Numbered from the stretch's first letter, positions 17,771 through 34,731 are shown. The stretch: 64,000 nt of DNA from Sphingomonas endolithica (GCF_025231525.1 NZ_CP103057.1:1257001-1321000); one strand, 5' to 3'. Notes: generated from the sequence alone by a model not told the origin. A program made the numbers and translations.

Positions 17771-18085
17771 TCAGGCCGGCCACGCAAGGCCTGTAGGGCC
17801 GCACAACGGGCTGGTCGTGCAGCCTACAACGTCCGCGTCCGCGTCCGGCTCGTCTTCAACCGGCTTGTCCTGGCTTTTGACCGGACCCGGCGCACCGCTT
17901 GCCTCGACGAACGCAACGCCCGAGCTTTCCTGCACGGTCACCTTGCGGTCGCCGGCGGTGACGTCGTGCCGCAACTCAGGGTCATCGACGATCGGTGCGC
18001 CCTCACCGCGGACGCCGCCGGGCGCCGGCGTCTGGTGGTTTTCCTCGTCGGCCATGCCGTAGATGCGTGCTTCTGGTTCGCTCAT
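17771..18085 (-). CDS. Acidic hypothetical protein, probably disordered
   Basis: These 104 residues are rich in Asp, Glu, Pro and Gly with no hydrophobic segment. The segment VEDEPDADADV is strikingly acidic and is followed by two Cys near the C-terminus (VGCTTSPLCGP). A clear AAGAGGAACG ribosome-binding site lies before the ATG. No domain is recognised. The low complexity makes it hard to exclude a non-coding frame, but start signals and local codon use support translation. Confidence 0.6.
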   Translation of the reverse strand: MSEPEARIYGMADEENHQTPAPGGVRGEGAPIVDDPELRHDVTAGDRKVTVQESSGVAFVEASGAPGPVKSQDKPVEDEPDADADVVGCTTSPLCGPTGLAWPA

Positions 18086-18189
18086 GATCGTTCCTCTTGG
18101 GCGAACGGCGCCGCGGAATAAGGTCGGACCGCATCAACGGATCGCCGCGTCGAACGATCCGTCTGCCTCCCCACCGGTTGCCGAAGCGG

Positions 18190-18987
18190 CTAGGCCGCAA
18201 AGGGAGAGTGCGTGTCCTGCGGCACGGACGACGCGGCGGCGCGCGATCGCGCCCGATCCGCGATGTAGCGCGCGATGCGCACCTGGACCGCGGGCAGCAC
18301 CATGGCCAGCGCGCCGACGACGAGCGCGTCGAGCGTGAGCAAGGCATATTGCGCCGCGGGCGGCTGACCGGCCGGCCAGCGATTGAGCATCTGGTGCAAG
18401 ATGCCGAGCGGCACGCGCGTGACGAACATCAGCGGCAGCGCCCATAGATACAGCCAGCCGGTAGTCCTGGCCGAGGAGATCGGGCCGTCGCTGTCATTGC
18501 CGATCGCGGCACTGACGAACCACAGGAACAGCAAGGGTTCGAGCAGTTGCTGCCCCAGCCCCATCACCGCGCGCAAGGGCAGTACATGATCCTGCGTACC
18601 GCCCGCTGCGGCTGCGATCGGCTCGGCATAGATGATGATCGCGGCCGGGATCAGCTGAAACAGCACGACCCAGGCATACCGGCGAAACGCACGGTGCGAA
18701 GGCCGAAGTGCCGCCCGCCGGTCACCAAGGGCATAATAGCGTGTCACCAGGAAGCCGACGGCATAGAGGGTCAGCATCTTGGGCCAGCCGAACGCCATGC
18801 GGATCGGTGCCGCCGCGGCCACCTTGCGCACCGCCGGATCGAGCGAGAAGAAGCCGAGCTGCAGTTCGATCATGTGCTGCGCGAATTCGATGCCGATCAT
18901 CAGCGCGACGAGCCAGGGCAGCGCGCGCGCCGCGCCCCAGCCGTCACGATACGCGCCCAGCAGATTGCTGAAGAATGCCTTGATCAT
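18190..18987 (-). CDS. Multi-pass membrane protein, third gene of an XRE/DUF2975 operon
   Basis: This 265-residue protein has about six hydrophobic segments, including residues 19-35 (LPWLVALMIGIEFAQHM), 62-80, 100-120, 143-165 and 180-235, and a basic tail. The ATG overlaps the stop of the XRE gene by four bases (ATGA), so the two are coupled. The start at 18987 fits a membrane N-terminus; longer in-frame sequence upstream is the antisense-like reading of the XRE gene. No named domain is recognised. It may be regulated by, or work with, the adjacent XRE and DUF2975 proteins. Confidence 0.8.
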   Translation of the reverse strand: MIKAFFSNLLGAYRDGWGAARALPWLVALMIGIEFAQHMIELQLGFFSLDPAVRKVAAAAPIRMAFGWPKMLTLYAVGFLVTRYYALGDRRAALRPSHRAFRRYAWVVLFQLIPAAIIIYAEPIAAAAGGTQDHVLPLRAVMGLGQQLLEPLLFLWFVSAAIGNDSDGPISSARTTGWLYLWALPLMFVTRVPLGILHQMLNRWPAGQPPAAQYALLTLDALVVGALAMVLPAVQVRIARYIADRARSRAAASSVPQDTHSPFAA

Positions 18988-19196
18988 TCGCTGTCCCCCT
19001 CGACGTGTAGAATGTCCCCCGGCTGGCAGTGCAGCACGGTGCAGATCGCCTCCAGCGTGGAAAATCTGATCGCGCGCGCCTTGCCGGTCTTCAGCACCGA
19101 CAGGTTGGCGAGCGTGATGTCCACCGCCTGCGACAATTCGGTCAGCGTCATGCCGCGCGCGGCGAGCACGTCGTCGAGCTTGATCGTGACGGGCAT
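18984..19196 (-). CDS. Small XRE/YozG-type helix-turn-helix regulator
   Basis: The 70-residue protein is essentially one Cro/C1-type DNA-binding domain: LDDVLAARGMTLTELSQAVD forms helices 1-2, ITLANLSVLKTGKARAIRF the recognition helix region and LEAICTVLHCQPGDIL the last helices. It matches the short YozG-like regulators that are typically encoded next to DUF2975 membrane proteins. It overlaps both neighbours by one and four bases. It is the natural candidate to bind the twin palindromes at 19720-19756 upstream of the operon. Confidence 0.92.
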   Translation of the reverse strand: MPVTIKLDDVLAARGMTLTELSQAVDITLANLSVLKTGKARAIRFSTLEAICTVLHCQPGDILHVEGDSE

Positions 19197-19711
19197 CAGA
19201 CGGTGAGTTCCAGCTCATCGCGCATCCGCGCACCGATCTTGAAGACGCGGGCGAGCACGAACACCATCAGTACCGCAATCCAGCCGCCGAGCGACGGCGC
19301 CCAGCCGGCGGTATCGACATGGTGCGCGGCGAGCCCCCAGCTGATCAGCCCGTACGTCACGTCGAGCAATTGGATCGCCAGCAGCGCCCAGCCGACCGCC
19401 TGCAACCGCCCGGCGTTCCGCGCGACGAACGGATCGCCGCTCTGCGCGGTCGCGACGATCGCGCGCAGCCGGGTGAGCACGACGTGCACCGGCGGGCCGA
19501 CGAGCAGTCCCAGGACGCACATGAAGCGCAGCACGATTAGGATCGGCAGGACCGGCTGCGTCGTGTATTTGGCCGCAAGATGCGCCAGGATCACCGGCGC
19601 GAAGGGAAAGGACAGCAGGAGCGCGACGGCAAAGCCGACCACGCACATCCAGTTGAGGATGTTGGTCACTTTGAGAACCGTGGCGCCGATGCCCAGTAGA
19701 CGATCGTTCAT
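19196..19711 (-). CDS. DUF2975 membrane protein
   Basis: This 171-residue protein has four hydrophobic segments (about 12-35, 55-75, 105-125, 140-158), matching the DUF2975 family of four-helix membrane proteins. The family is usually coupled to a small XRE regulator, as here, where start and stop overlap by one base. It is the first gene of the three-gene leftward operon. The biochemical role of the family is unknown; proposed sensing or signalling roles are inference. Confidence 0.85.
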   Translation of the reverse strand: MNDRLLGIGATVLKVTNILNWMCVVGFAVALLLSFPFAPVILAHLAAKYTTQPVLPILIVLRFMCVLGLLVGPPVHVVLTRLRAIVATAQSGDPFVARNAGRLQAVGWALLAIQLLDVTYGLISWGLAAHHVDTAGWAPSLGGWIAVLMVFVLARVFKIGARMRDELELTV

Positions 19712-19719
19712 GCGCGACT

Positions 19720-19756
19720 CCTTATCGATAAACGATATTACCGTTTATCGATAAGG
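19720..19756. promoter_or_regulatory. Twin-palindrome operator of the DUF2975/XRE operon
   Basis: Two 15-base arms, CCTTATCGATAAACG and its perfect inverse CGTTTATCGATAAGG, flank seven bases. Each arm itself contains the palindrome TTATCGATAA, so the site offers two dimer-binding sites arranged symmetrically. It begins nine bases before the DUF2975 start codon and would block transcription or be bound by the operon's own XRE protein (inference). Confidence 0.7.
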
Positions 19757-19786
19757 TCAATCGCGTCTTGCGTTGGTAGCCGCTGG

Positions 19787-21751
19787 CTATTTCGCCATTG
19801 CCGCGCTCTGGTCGACCGCCACTACCGGCAGCCACACCGCACTTGCCTGCGCCCCGCCGCGTTCGATCGTCACGGTAGCCTTCTGGTAATCGCTCTTCTT
19901 GGCGAGGAAGATGTTGGGGACGTATTTCTGCGGGTTGCGATCATAGAGCGGGAATTGCGAGGACTGGACCTGCACCATGATGCGGTGGCCCGGCTGGAAG
20001 ACGTGGTTCACCGTCGGCAGGCGGAATTTGTAGCGCTGCACCTTGTTGGCCGGGATCGCGCTCGGGTGCGCGAAGCTGTCGCGGTAGCGGCCGCGGAAGA
20101 TGTCCATGCTGATCGCCAGTTGATAGCCGCCCATCTTGGCGTCGCTGGCCACTTCGCCGGGATAGACGTCGATCACCTTGACGACGAAGTCGCCGTCGGT
20201 GCCGGTGGTCTTGGCGAAGATGTCGGCGATCGGGGCACCGGACACGCGCACCGCCTGGGTCAGCGCAGGCGTTTCATAGGTCATCACATCCGGCCGGCCA
20301 TCGACGCCGCGCTGGTCGCTGACCAGCCAGTCGCCCCAGCGGCCGTCATCGAAGTTCACCGGGCGCGGCAAATGCGGCACGGGCTTGGACGGATCGGAGA
20401 CGTAGCTGTCGCCCCCTGCCCCGTCGCGCTCGAAGCCGAGCCCGCCGCTGGCCTGCAGATAGATCGGTTTCAGCGGCGACGCGCAGCCCGTTTCACAAGC
20501 CAGCGGCCAGGAGGCGAACTTGTCCCAATGGTTCTCGCCGGTATTGTAGATCGTCGCGGCAGGCATCGTTACGGCCGGGCCGTCCTTCAAATATTGGTTG
20601 AACAGCGGCAGCACCATTTCCTCGCGGAATTGCTGTGCGGTGTCGCCGCGCCACTGGAACGGCCCCAGGCTGCTTCCCGTGCGATTGACCTGGCTGTGCC
20701 GCCATGGGCCCATGACGAGGAAGTTGTTGCCGGTCTTGCCCTTGGCCTTCAGCGCTTCCCACGAATGGATCGCGCCGTACATGTCCTCCTGGTCCCACAG
20801 GCCCTGTTCCCAGATCGTCGGCACGTTGGACGGGTTGGCGGCGAGCAATTTGTCGAGCGCCTGGCCCTGCCAGAATTCGTCATAGGCGGGGTGCGCGGTC
20901 ATCTTCTGCCAGTACGGCAATTGCGCATAGCCGGACTTCGCCGCCCAATCGCCGGCCGAGCCCACGTCGCGGAAGTTGACGTAATCGTCATAACCGCCGG
21001 TCGGCGGTGCTTTGCCCGCGCCCTTATAGCCGGTCTGGCTGCCGAGCCAGGCGATGTTGGCCAAGCGGAACGCGCCGTTGTGGAACCAGTCGTCGCCCAT
21101 CCAGCCGTCGATCATCGGGCTTTCGGGTGCTGCGACCTTGAGCGCGGGATGTGGGTTGAGCAGCGCCATGACGACGGTGAAGCCTTCATAGGACGATCCG
21201 ATCATGCCGACGCGGCCGTTGCTCTCGGGCAGATGCGCCTTGTTCACCAGCCAGTCGATCGTGTCATAGGCGTCGGTGACGTGATCGACCTTGGTCCTGT
21301 TGAGCGGACCGATCACTGGGCGGGTGACGATGTAATCCCCTTCCGAGCCGTATTTGCCGCGAATGTCCTGGTAGACGCGGATATATCCCGCCTTCACGAA
21401 CATCTCGTCGGCGAGCGGCAGCGTGGAGAGCAGGGCCGAGCTGGTCTGGCGCTTGGCGCGGCTGCCGGCGTCGTACGGCGTGCGCGTCAGCACGATCGGC
21501 GCGTTCACCGCATTCTTGGCGACCATGATGACGGTGAACAGCTTGGTGCCATCGCGCATCGGGATCATCACTTCGCGCCGCTCGTAGTCATTGGCGGTGT
21601 TCGGCGGGGTGAACTTGGCGGGGATGTCGCCGGCAGGCGGGGTCGCGGCGGAAGCGGCGACCTCGGCGGGCGTGCTGCGGGTCGGATCCTGCTGCGCCGT
21701 GGCGGCGGTGGCAAGGCCGGCACAGGCGAGGATGGCGAGCGTGATCTTCAT
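19787..21751 (-). CDS. Secreted CocE/NonD-family hydrolase, probable alpha-amino acid ester hydrolase
   Basis: This 654-residue enzyme has a signal peptide (MKITLAILACAGLATAATAQ) and the X-Pro dipeptidyl-peptidase S15 alpha/beta-hydrolase fold followed by a C-terminal jellyroll. The nucleophile Ser is in MIGSSYEGFTV (about residue 187), the motif of alpha-amino acid ester hydrolases, preceded by YQDIRGKYGSEGDY. The acidic cluster typical of those enzymes cannot be confirmed by eye. It likely acts in the periplasm on amino acid esters or amides, including beta-lactam acyl groups in characterised relatives. It is upstream of nothing in an obvious operon and is read leftward. Confidence 0.88.
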   Translation of the reverse strand: MKITLAILACAGLATAATAQQDPTRSTPAEVAASAATPPAGDIPAKFTPPNTANDYERREVMIPMRDGTKLFTVIMVAKNAVNAPIVLTRTPYDAGSRAKRQTSSALLSTLPLADEMFVKAGYIRVYQDIRGKYGSEGDYIVTRPVIGPLNRTKVDHVTDAYDTIDWLVNKAHLPESNGRVGMIGSSYEGFTVVMALLNPHPALKVAAPESPMIDGWMGDDWFHNGAFRLANIAWLGSQTGYKGAGKAPPTGGYDDYVNFRDVGSAGDWAAKSGYAQLPYWQKMTAHPAYDEFWQGQALDKLLAANPSNVPTIWEQGLWDQEDMYGAIHSWEALKAKGKTGNNFLVMGPWRHSQVNRTGSSLGPFQWRGDTAQQFREEMVLPLFNQYLKDGPAVTMPAATIYNTGENHWDKFASWPLACETGCASPLKPIYLQASGGLGFERDGAGGDSYVSDPSKPVPHLPRPVNFDDGRWGDWLVSDQRGVDGRPDVMTYETPALTQAVRVSGAPIADIFAKTTGTDGDFVVKVIDVYPGEVASDAKMGGYQLAISMDIFRGRYRDSFAHPSAIPANKVQRYKFRLPTVNHVFQPGHRIMVQVQSSQFPLYDRNPQKYVPNIFLAKKSDYQKATVTIERGGAQASAVWLPVVAVDQSAAMAK

Positions 21752-21860
21752 GGCGGCGAACTCCTGAATATTACCGCTGCATTGCGCGGACCGCGGGGAA
21801 GATCAACCGGGTGGAGGGATTAGAAAGGCTGTCTAAGCGTTTGATTCGACCCACCCCCAC

Positions 21861-21925
21861 CGTTCGTGTCGAGCGAAGTCGAGACACCACCCGCAGGTTT
21901 CTCGACTTCACTAGACACGAACGGT
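21861..21925. repeat. GTGTCGAGC-type palindrome, full copy
   Basis: CCGTTCGTGTCGAGCGAAGT opens the element and its near-complement ending GACACGAACGG closes it. Related copies are at 36738-36807 (full) and 6973-7000 (half). It shares its outer ends with the 148-bp cloverleaf repeats. It lies between two leftward genes, so it would be transcribed in the leader of the CocE-type gene if both are co-transcribed. Confidence 0.85.
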
Positions 21926-21940
21926 CCGGGATTTCGCAGA

Positions 21941-23158
21941 TCAGCGGGCGATCGCCAGATGATGCGGGCGCTGACCGACGCGGTCGAACATGCGCGGCGG
22001 CGTATCCAGGCGGAACGGCTGCATCTTGCCGCCATCGGCGCGCTCGATGCCGATCACCCAGGCATTGGCGGATTGGCCGCTTGCGCCGCCTTCCCAGCCG
22101 TACAGCACGTTCAGCGCGAACAGCGGCACGAACAAGGGCCGGTCCTGAACGGAGAACACGTTCAGCGTGTCGCGCGGGCGCATCGCCATGCCGCTCAGCG
22201 ATATCTGCTGCCCCGGCGCCAGGACGAACGGCGCGACCAGCGGGCGGCCGATCGGTGCGGCGAAGAAGCCGCTGAGCACCGCATCCTGATCGGCCGCAGC
22301 GCTGATCAGGCCGAGATCGACGCGGATGTCGGTCGCCGTCGCCTCCCCGGCGTTGCGCACGGTGACCTCGTAATCGACCGCGGCGCTGGTCAGGTTGGTG
22401 CCGGCGCGGACCGGGCGCAGGTCAAGCTCGATCTGCGCGCGCGCCGTGCTCGCTGGGCTGGCCGCGGGGCGCAGGAACGAGGGTGCCGGCGAGGCCGGCA
22501 GCGGCGGCGCAGGCACATCCGGCGCAGCGGGCGTTGATAGCGCCGGGATCGGCAGGTCGGCAGGCGGCGCCTCCGGCAGCGCCGGCGCGTCTGGCGTCGC
22601 GACCTCGACCGAAATTTCCTCGTGATCCCATTGGTCCGTGCGCCGGCGGCGGCGACGGAACAGGGCCAGCCCCACCAGCGCAAGCGCCGCCAGAACGACG
22701 AGCGCAATGACCGCAGGTATGCGCGATCCGCCGGCATCGGCACCGCTATCCGCGACAGGCGCCACGGGCACCACCGGGGTGGCAGCCGGCAGCGGCACGT
22801 CTTCCAGAGGTACCGACGGCGTGGACGACGGCGTAGGCGTTGGCGTCGGCACAGCCAAAACCGCCGGCAGATCACGCTTGGCTGGCGGTGCGGAGGTGGG
22901 CACCGGAGTCGGCGTCGCCCGGCGGACCGGCGCGACGGGCGTTGCCGTCGGCACGGGCGCCGGCGTCGGGACGCGCGTCGGTGCCGGTGTGGGCACGGGC
23001 GTCGGCGTCGGCGTGGTCGATGGCGACGCGGGCAGCTGGAAATCCTCCAGCCCCGGCACGAGCGGTGGCGTCTGGACGTTCTGCGCGAGCGCCGCTCCCT
23101 CGACGAAGAGCAGCGACAGCGCGGCGAGGCGCACGAATTTTGCGGTAGGGGAAATCAC
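21941..23158 (-). CDS. Pro/Thr-rich single-pass membrane protein with C-terminal beta domain
   Basis: The 405-residue protein has a signal peptide ending near ALAQ (residue 26), then a Thr-Pro-rich stalk with TPTP/PTPAP repeats (about 45-125), one transmembrane helix (about 149-167, IPAVIALVVLAALALVGLAL), an RRRRRR stop-transfer, an Ala/Pro linker and a C-terminal beta-rich domain (about 240-400). The start codon is GTG. No named family is recognised. The topology suggests a periplasmic or exposed stalk with a cytosolic C-terminal domain, or the reverse if the signal is uncleaved. It is divergent from rpoB with a 356-base gap. Confidence 0.75.
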   Translation of the reverse strand: MISPTAKFVRLAALSLLFVEGAALAQNVQTPPLVPGLEDFQLPASPSTTPTPTPVPTPAPTRVPTPAPVPTATPVAPVRRATPTPVPTSAPPAKRDLPAVLAVPTPTPTPSSTPSVPLEDVPLPAATPVVPVAPVADSGADAGGSRIPAVIALVVLAALALVGLALFRRRRRRTDQWDHEEISVEVATPDAPALPEAPPADLPIPALSTPAAPDVPAPPLPASPAPSFLRPAASPASTARAQIELDLRPVRAGTNLTSAAVDYEVTVRNAGEATATDIRVDLGLISAAADQDAVLSGFFAAPIGRPLVAPFVLAPGQQISLSGMAMRPRDTLNVFSVQDRPLFVPLFALNVLYGWEGGASGQSANAWVIGIERADGGKMQPFRLDTPPRMFDRVGQRPHHLAIAR

Positions 23159-23278
23159 AGCGGCGCCTTAGGTCAGTTTGTCCGACCGCCATAGGACCGC
23201 GTTGCCCGACGCGGCAAGACGAGAGCGCGAGGCGACGAGTGGCGCCTCACGCTCCGCGGCATCGCTGGCCGTCCGTGT

Positions 23279-23307
23279 TTGACAGAATCCAACACGTTCC
23301 CTATATC
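23279..23307 (+). promoter_or_regulatory. Predicted rpoBC promoter
   Basis: TTGACA at 23279-23284 and TATATC at 23302-23307 are exactly 17 bases apart, the best housekeeping promoter match in the window. Transcription would begin near 23314, leaving a leader of about 200 bases before rpoB. The stretch 23159-23514 contains no gene. Confidence 0.75.
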
Positions 23308-23445
23308 CGCCTCTCACCGCAATCTTCGGGAAATGACGTGCCGTCGCGCAGCATGTCGATCGTATTGGAGATCGTGGTTCCAGAGACGCCGACAAGCTGC
23401 TGTTATCCGAGAAGGACGACAAGCGGCTTTTTGGCGTCTTTCTGC

Positions 23446-23471
23446 GTGCCCGCCCGGGCGTTTCCGGGCAC
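23446..23471 (+). promoter_or_regulatory. Hairpin in the rpoB leader
   Basis: GTGCCCG at 23446-23452 pairs with CGGGCAC at 23465-23471. There is no T-run after it, so it is not a simple terminator. It could be a leader element for regulation of RNA polymerase synthesis, or incidental. Confidence 0.4.
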
Positions 23472-23514
23472 TTAATTCGGCCCGCAAGGGCCAAGACCGA
23501 GGGCGAAAGACCAC

Positions 23515-27666
<4,152 letters not shown>

Positions 27667-27671
27667 CTTGC

Positions 27672-27779
27672 TTCTCCCTCTCCCCGCTTGCGGGGAGAGG
27701 GTCGGGGAGAGGGGCAGTAGCCGGGCTTAGCGCTCGTGACTACCCCTCTCCCAACCCTCTCCCCGATGGGGAGAGGGCT
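27672..27779. repeat. Large inverted repeat between rpoB and rpoC
   Basis: CTCTCCCCGCTTGCGGGGAG and CCGATGGGGAGAGGG are elements of a roughly 108-base palindrome made of repeated CCCTCTCC / GGAGAGGG blocks. The arms contain smaller hairpins (CCCCGC-TTG-CGGGG). It fills most of the 141-base gap and would be transcribed as a strong hairpin in the rpoBC message. This type of CCCTCTCCCC element is widespread in high-GC Proteobacteria. Confidence 0.85.
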
Positions 27780-27807
27780 TTAGATTTCGAGGAAGGGTCC
27801 CTTACCC

Positions 27808-32094
<4,287 letters not shown>

Positions 32095-32130
32095 TCGGGG
32101 CGCTCCGCCGAGCGACCGTATGCCGAAAAG

Positions 32131-32167
32131 AGCCGCCGTCCGGGATGTCCCGGGCGGCGGCTTTTTT
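32131..32167 (+). terminator. Rho-independent terminator of rpoBC
   Basis: The GC-rich stem AGCCGCCGTCCGGG / CCCGGGCGGCGGCT (one bulged base) closes a four-base loop and is followed by six T. It is the clearest intrinsic terminator in the window. The remaining sequence to 32366 shows no gene; TTGATG near 32272 is only a weak promoter candidate for the receptor gene. Confidence 0.92.
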
Positions 32168-32366
32168 GTGGCGCCTCCCCTGCCCTCCGCCGGAGAACGG
32201 TACAAACAGATAGGGGTGCGGTATTGCGGCAACGGTCCCGGCCCAACCGTCACACCCCAGCAACACTGGGCTTGATGCATATTGCAGTGATGTTACGGGG
32301 CAGTCGAACCCGGGGACACGCCGGGATCGCCGGGATGGGATGCAGCCTAGATATTGGGGGATATCC

Positions 32367-34622
32367 ATGAACTTCGCCGCCGCCACGCTTCGCCTCGCCG
32401 CCACTGCCTCGCTGCTGGCCATCGCCGCCCCCGCCTTTGCGCAGGATCAGACCGAGCCCGCGGCCGAGGATCAGGGTCTGGGCGACATCGTCGTCACCGC
32501 CACCCGGCGCGAGGAGCAGAGCCGCAACGTGCCGGTCGCGGTCAGCGTGATCTCCGGCGAAAAGCTCGACGTGCTCAATTCCAGCGGCCTGGATATCCGC
32601 TTCCTCTCCTCGCGCACGCCGTCGCTGCAGATCGAATCCTCTTTCGGGCGCACCTTCCCGCGCTTCTATATCCGCGGCCTCGGCAACACCGATTTCGATC
32701 CCAATGCCGCCCAGCCGGTCTCCGTCGTCTATGACGATGTCGCGCTGGAGAACCCGATGCTGAAATCGTTCCCGGTGTTCGATCTGGCGAGCGTTCAGGT
32801 GCTGCGCGGGCCGCAGGGCACGTTGTTCGGCCGCAACACGCCGGCCGGTGTCGTGAAGCTCGATTCCGCCAAGCCCGATGCAGACCGGTCCAGCATGCAG
32901 GGCAGCATCTCGCTCGGCACGTACAACACGCTGAACACCGATGTCGCGGCCAACGTGCCGCTCGGCGGCGGCTTTGCGCTGCGCGTCTCGGGGCTGGTGC
33001 AATATCGCGACAATTGGGTGACCAACACCAACACCAACACCACCGGCCTCGCCGACCGCAAGCTGGAGGGCTATAGCGACAAGGCCGGCCGCGTGCAGCT
33101 GGGCTACAGCTCGGCCGATTTCAACGCGATCCTCAACGTCCATGGCCGCGATCTCGAAACCTCGCCGCGCACGTTCCGCGCCGGTCTGTTCGCGCAAGGC
33201 AGCAACAGGTTCGTCCCCGCCTTCGACAAGGACCGCGTGTCGCTCGATGGCCTGACCAGCCAGACGCTCAGCCAATGGGGCACCAACCTGCGGTTGGATT
33301 ACCATGTCGATGGCGTCGGCACCTTCTACTCGGTCACCGGCTATGAGCGCGCCAAGGTGCAGAGCACCGGCGATATCGATGGCGGCGACACCTATACGTT
33401 CAACTTCGGCGGCACGTATCAGGTACCGGCGACCCCGCTCAACGTCGGCAAGTTCGCGTCCAACACCGGCGGCCTGACCAAGCCCAAGGAGTTCAGCCAG
33501 GAACTGCGCTTCGCCACCGACGATCTCAGCGGGCTGCGGCTGCAGGGCGGCCTATATTATTTCCACCAGGATCTGGATTACACCGAGACCTCATTTGCCG
33601 GCACCACGGTATCGACGCAGAATGTCGTCCACACCAACACCAACGAGAATATCGGCGTGTTCGGCTCGGCCGAATATCGCGCCAGCGACGCGCTGACGCT
33701 GCGCGCGGGCGTGCGCTACAGCCATGACAAGAAGCGCGATATCATCAGCGGCTTCACGCCCGATATCACCGCCGGCCTCGTCCTGCCGCTCGAAGCGCGG
33801 ACCAAGGGCAGCAACGTCTCCTGGGATGCCAGCGCGACCTACAAGCTGACCGACCAAGTCAATTTCTACGCCCGCGCCGCGACCGGCTATCTGCCCGCCG
33901 CGATCCAGGATCGCATCACCTTCGGCAGCGTGCAGACGATCGCCAACAAGCAGACGACCTTCTCGGGCGAGGCCGGCTTCAAGGGCGGCAATGCCAGCCG
34001 CACGCTGCAGTTCGATCTGGCCGGCTATTGGTGGCGCACCAAGGATCTGCAGCTGACCGCGGTCGGCGGCGTCAGCAATTCCGCCCGACTGCTCAATGCC
34101 GACCACGCCGTCGGTTATGGCGTCGAGGCGACGGTCGAGGCGCGGCCGATCCCGGCGCTGACGCTGACCGCGGGCGGCAGCTACAACTTTACCGAAATTC
34201 GCGATCCCTCGATCAGTGTCGGCTTCTGCGGATCGCTGCAATGCACGGTGACCGATCCGATCGTGAACGGGCTGGCCGTGATCGACGGCAACGATCTGCC
34301 CCAGGCGCCGCGCTTCGTCGCCAACGTCACCGCGCGCTACGGCGTGCCGGTCGGCGATGGCGAACTGTTCGTGTTCACCGACTGGGCGTATCGTAGCAAG
34401 ATCAATTACTTCCTGTACGAGGCCAAGGAATTCCGCGGCCGCGCGCTGACCGAGGGCGGGCTCAAGATTGGTTACGCCATGAACAGCGGGCTGGAGGTAG
34501 CCGCCTTTGCGCGCAACATCACCAACCAGATCCGTGCCGTCAGTGCGATCGACTTCAACAACCTGACCGGCATGATCAACGAGCCACGGATCATCGGGGG
34601 CGAGTTGCGCTTCAAGTTCTGA
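32367..34622 (+). CDS. TonB-dependent outer-membrane receptor
   Basis: The 751-residue receptor has a signal peptide ending at AFAQ, a TonB box (DIVVTATRREE, about residues 40-50), a plug domain (FYIRGLGNTDF; VLRGPQGTLFGRNTPAGVV near 140-160) and a complete beta-barrel ending in GGELRFKF with the required terminal aromatic. Sphingomonad receptors of this class import glycans, peptides or siderophores; the ligand is not evident. A GGGGG ribosome-binding site lies six bases before the ATG. A terminator separates it from the peptidase downstream, though the pairing suggests peptide scavenging. Confidence 0.93.
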   Translation: MNFAAATLRLAATASLLAIAAPAFAQDQTEPAAEDQGLGDIVVTATRREEQSRNVPVAVSVISGEKLDVLNSSGLDIRFLSSRTPSLQIESSFGRTFPRFYIRGLGNTDFDPNAAQPVSVVYDDVALENPMLKSFPVFDLASVQVLRGPQGTLFGRNTPAGVVKLDSAKPDADRSSMQGSISLGTYNTLNTDVAANVPLGGGFALRVSGLVQYRDNWVTNTNTNTTGLADRKLEGYSDKAGRVQLGYSSADFNAILNVHGRDLETSPRTFRAGLFAQGSNRFVPAFDKDRVSLDGLTSQTLSQWGTNLRLDYHVDGVGTFYSVTGYERAKVQSTGDIDGGDTYTFNFGGTYQVPATPLNVGKFASNTGGLTKPKEFSQELRFATDDLSGLRLQGGLYYFHQDLDYTETSFAGTTVSTQNVVHTNTNENIGVFGSAEYRASDALTLRAGVRYSHDKKRDIISGFTPDITAGLVLPLEARTKGSNVSWDASATYKLTDQVNFYARAATGYLPAAIQDRITFGSVQTIANKQTTFSGEAGFKGGNASRTLQFDLAGYWWRTKDLQLTAVGGVSNSARLLNADHAVGYGVEATVEARPIPALTLTAGGSYNFTEIRDPSISVGFCGSLQCTVTDPIVNGLAVIDGNDLPQAPRFVANVTARYGVPVGDGELFVFTDWAYRSKINYFLYEAKEFRGRALTEGGLKIGYAMNSGLEVAAFARNITNQIRAVSAIDFNNLTGMINEPRIIGGELRFKF

Positions 34623-34644
34623 TCCTGATCGCGGACTGAAAGCG

Positions 34645-34677
34645 CCGCCGGTGGGAATGACCCGCCGGCGGTTTTTC
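34645..34677 (+). terminator. Rho-independent terminator of the TonB receptor gene
   Basis: An 11-base stem CCGCCGGTGGG / CCCGCCGGCGG with one G-T pair and a five-base loop is followed by five T. It ends transcription 23-55 bases after the receptor stop. Confidence 0.88.
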
Positions 34678-34731
34678 ATTGTGCGGCTGCCGACGCCGGC
34701 TAGTCTCCGGGATCACCATCCGGAGATCCTC

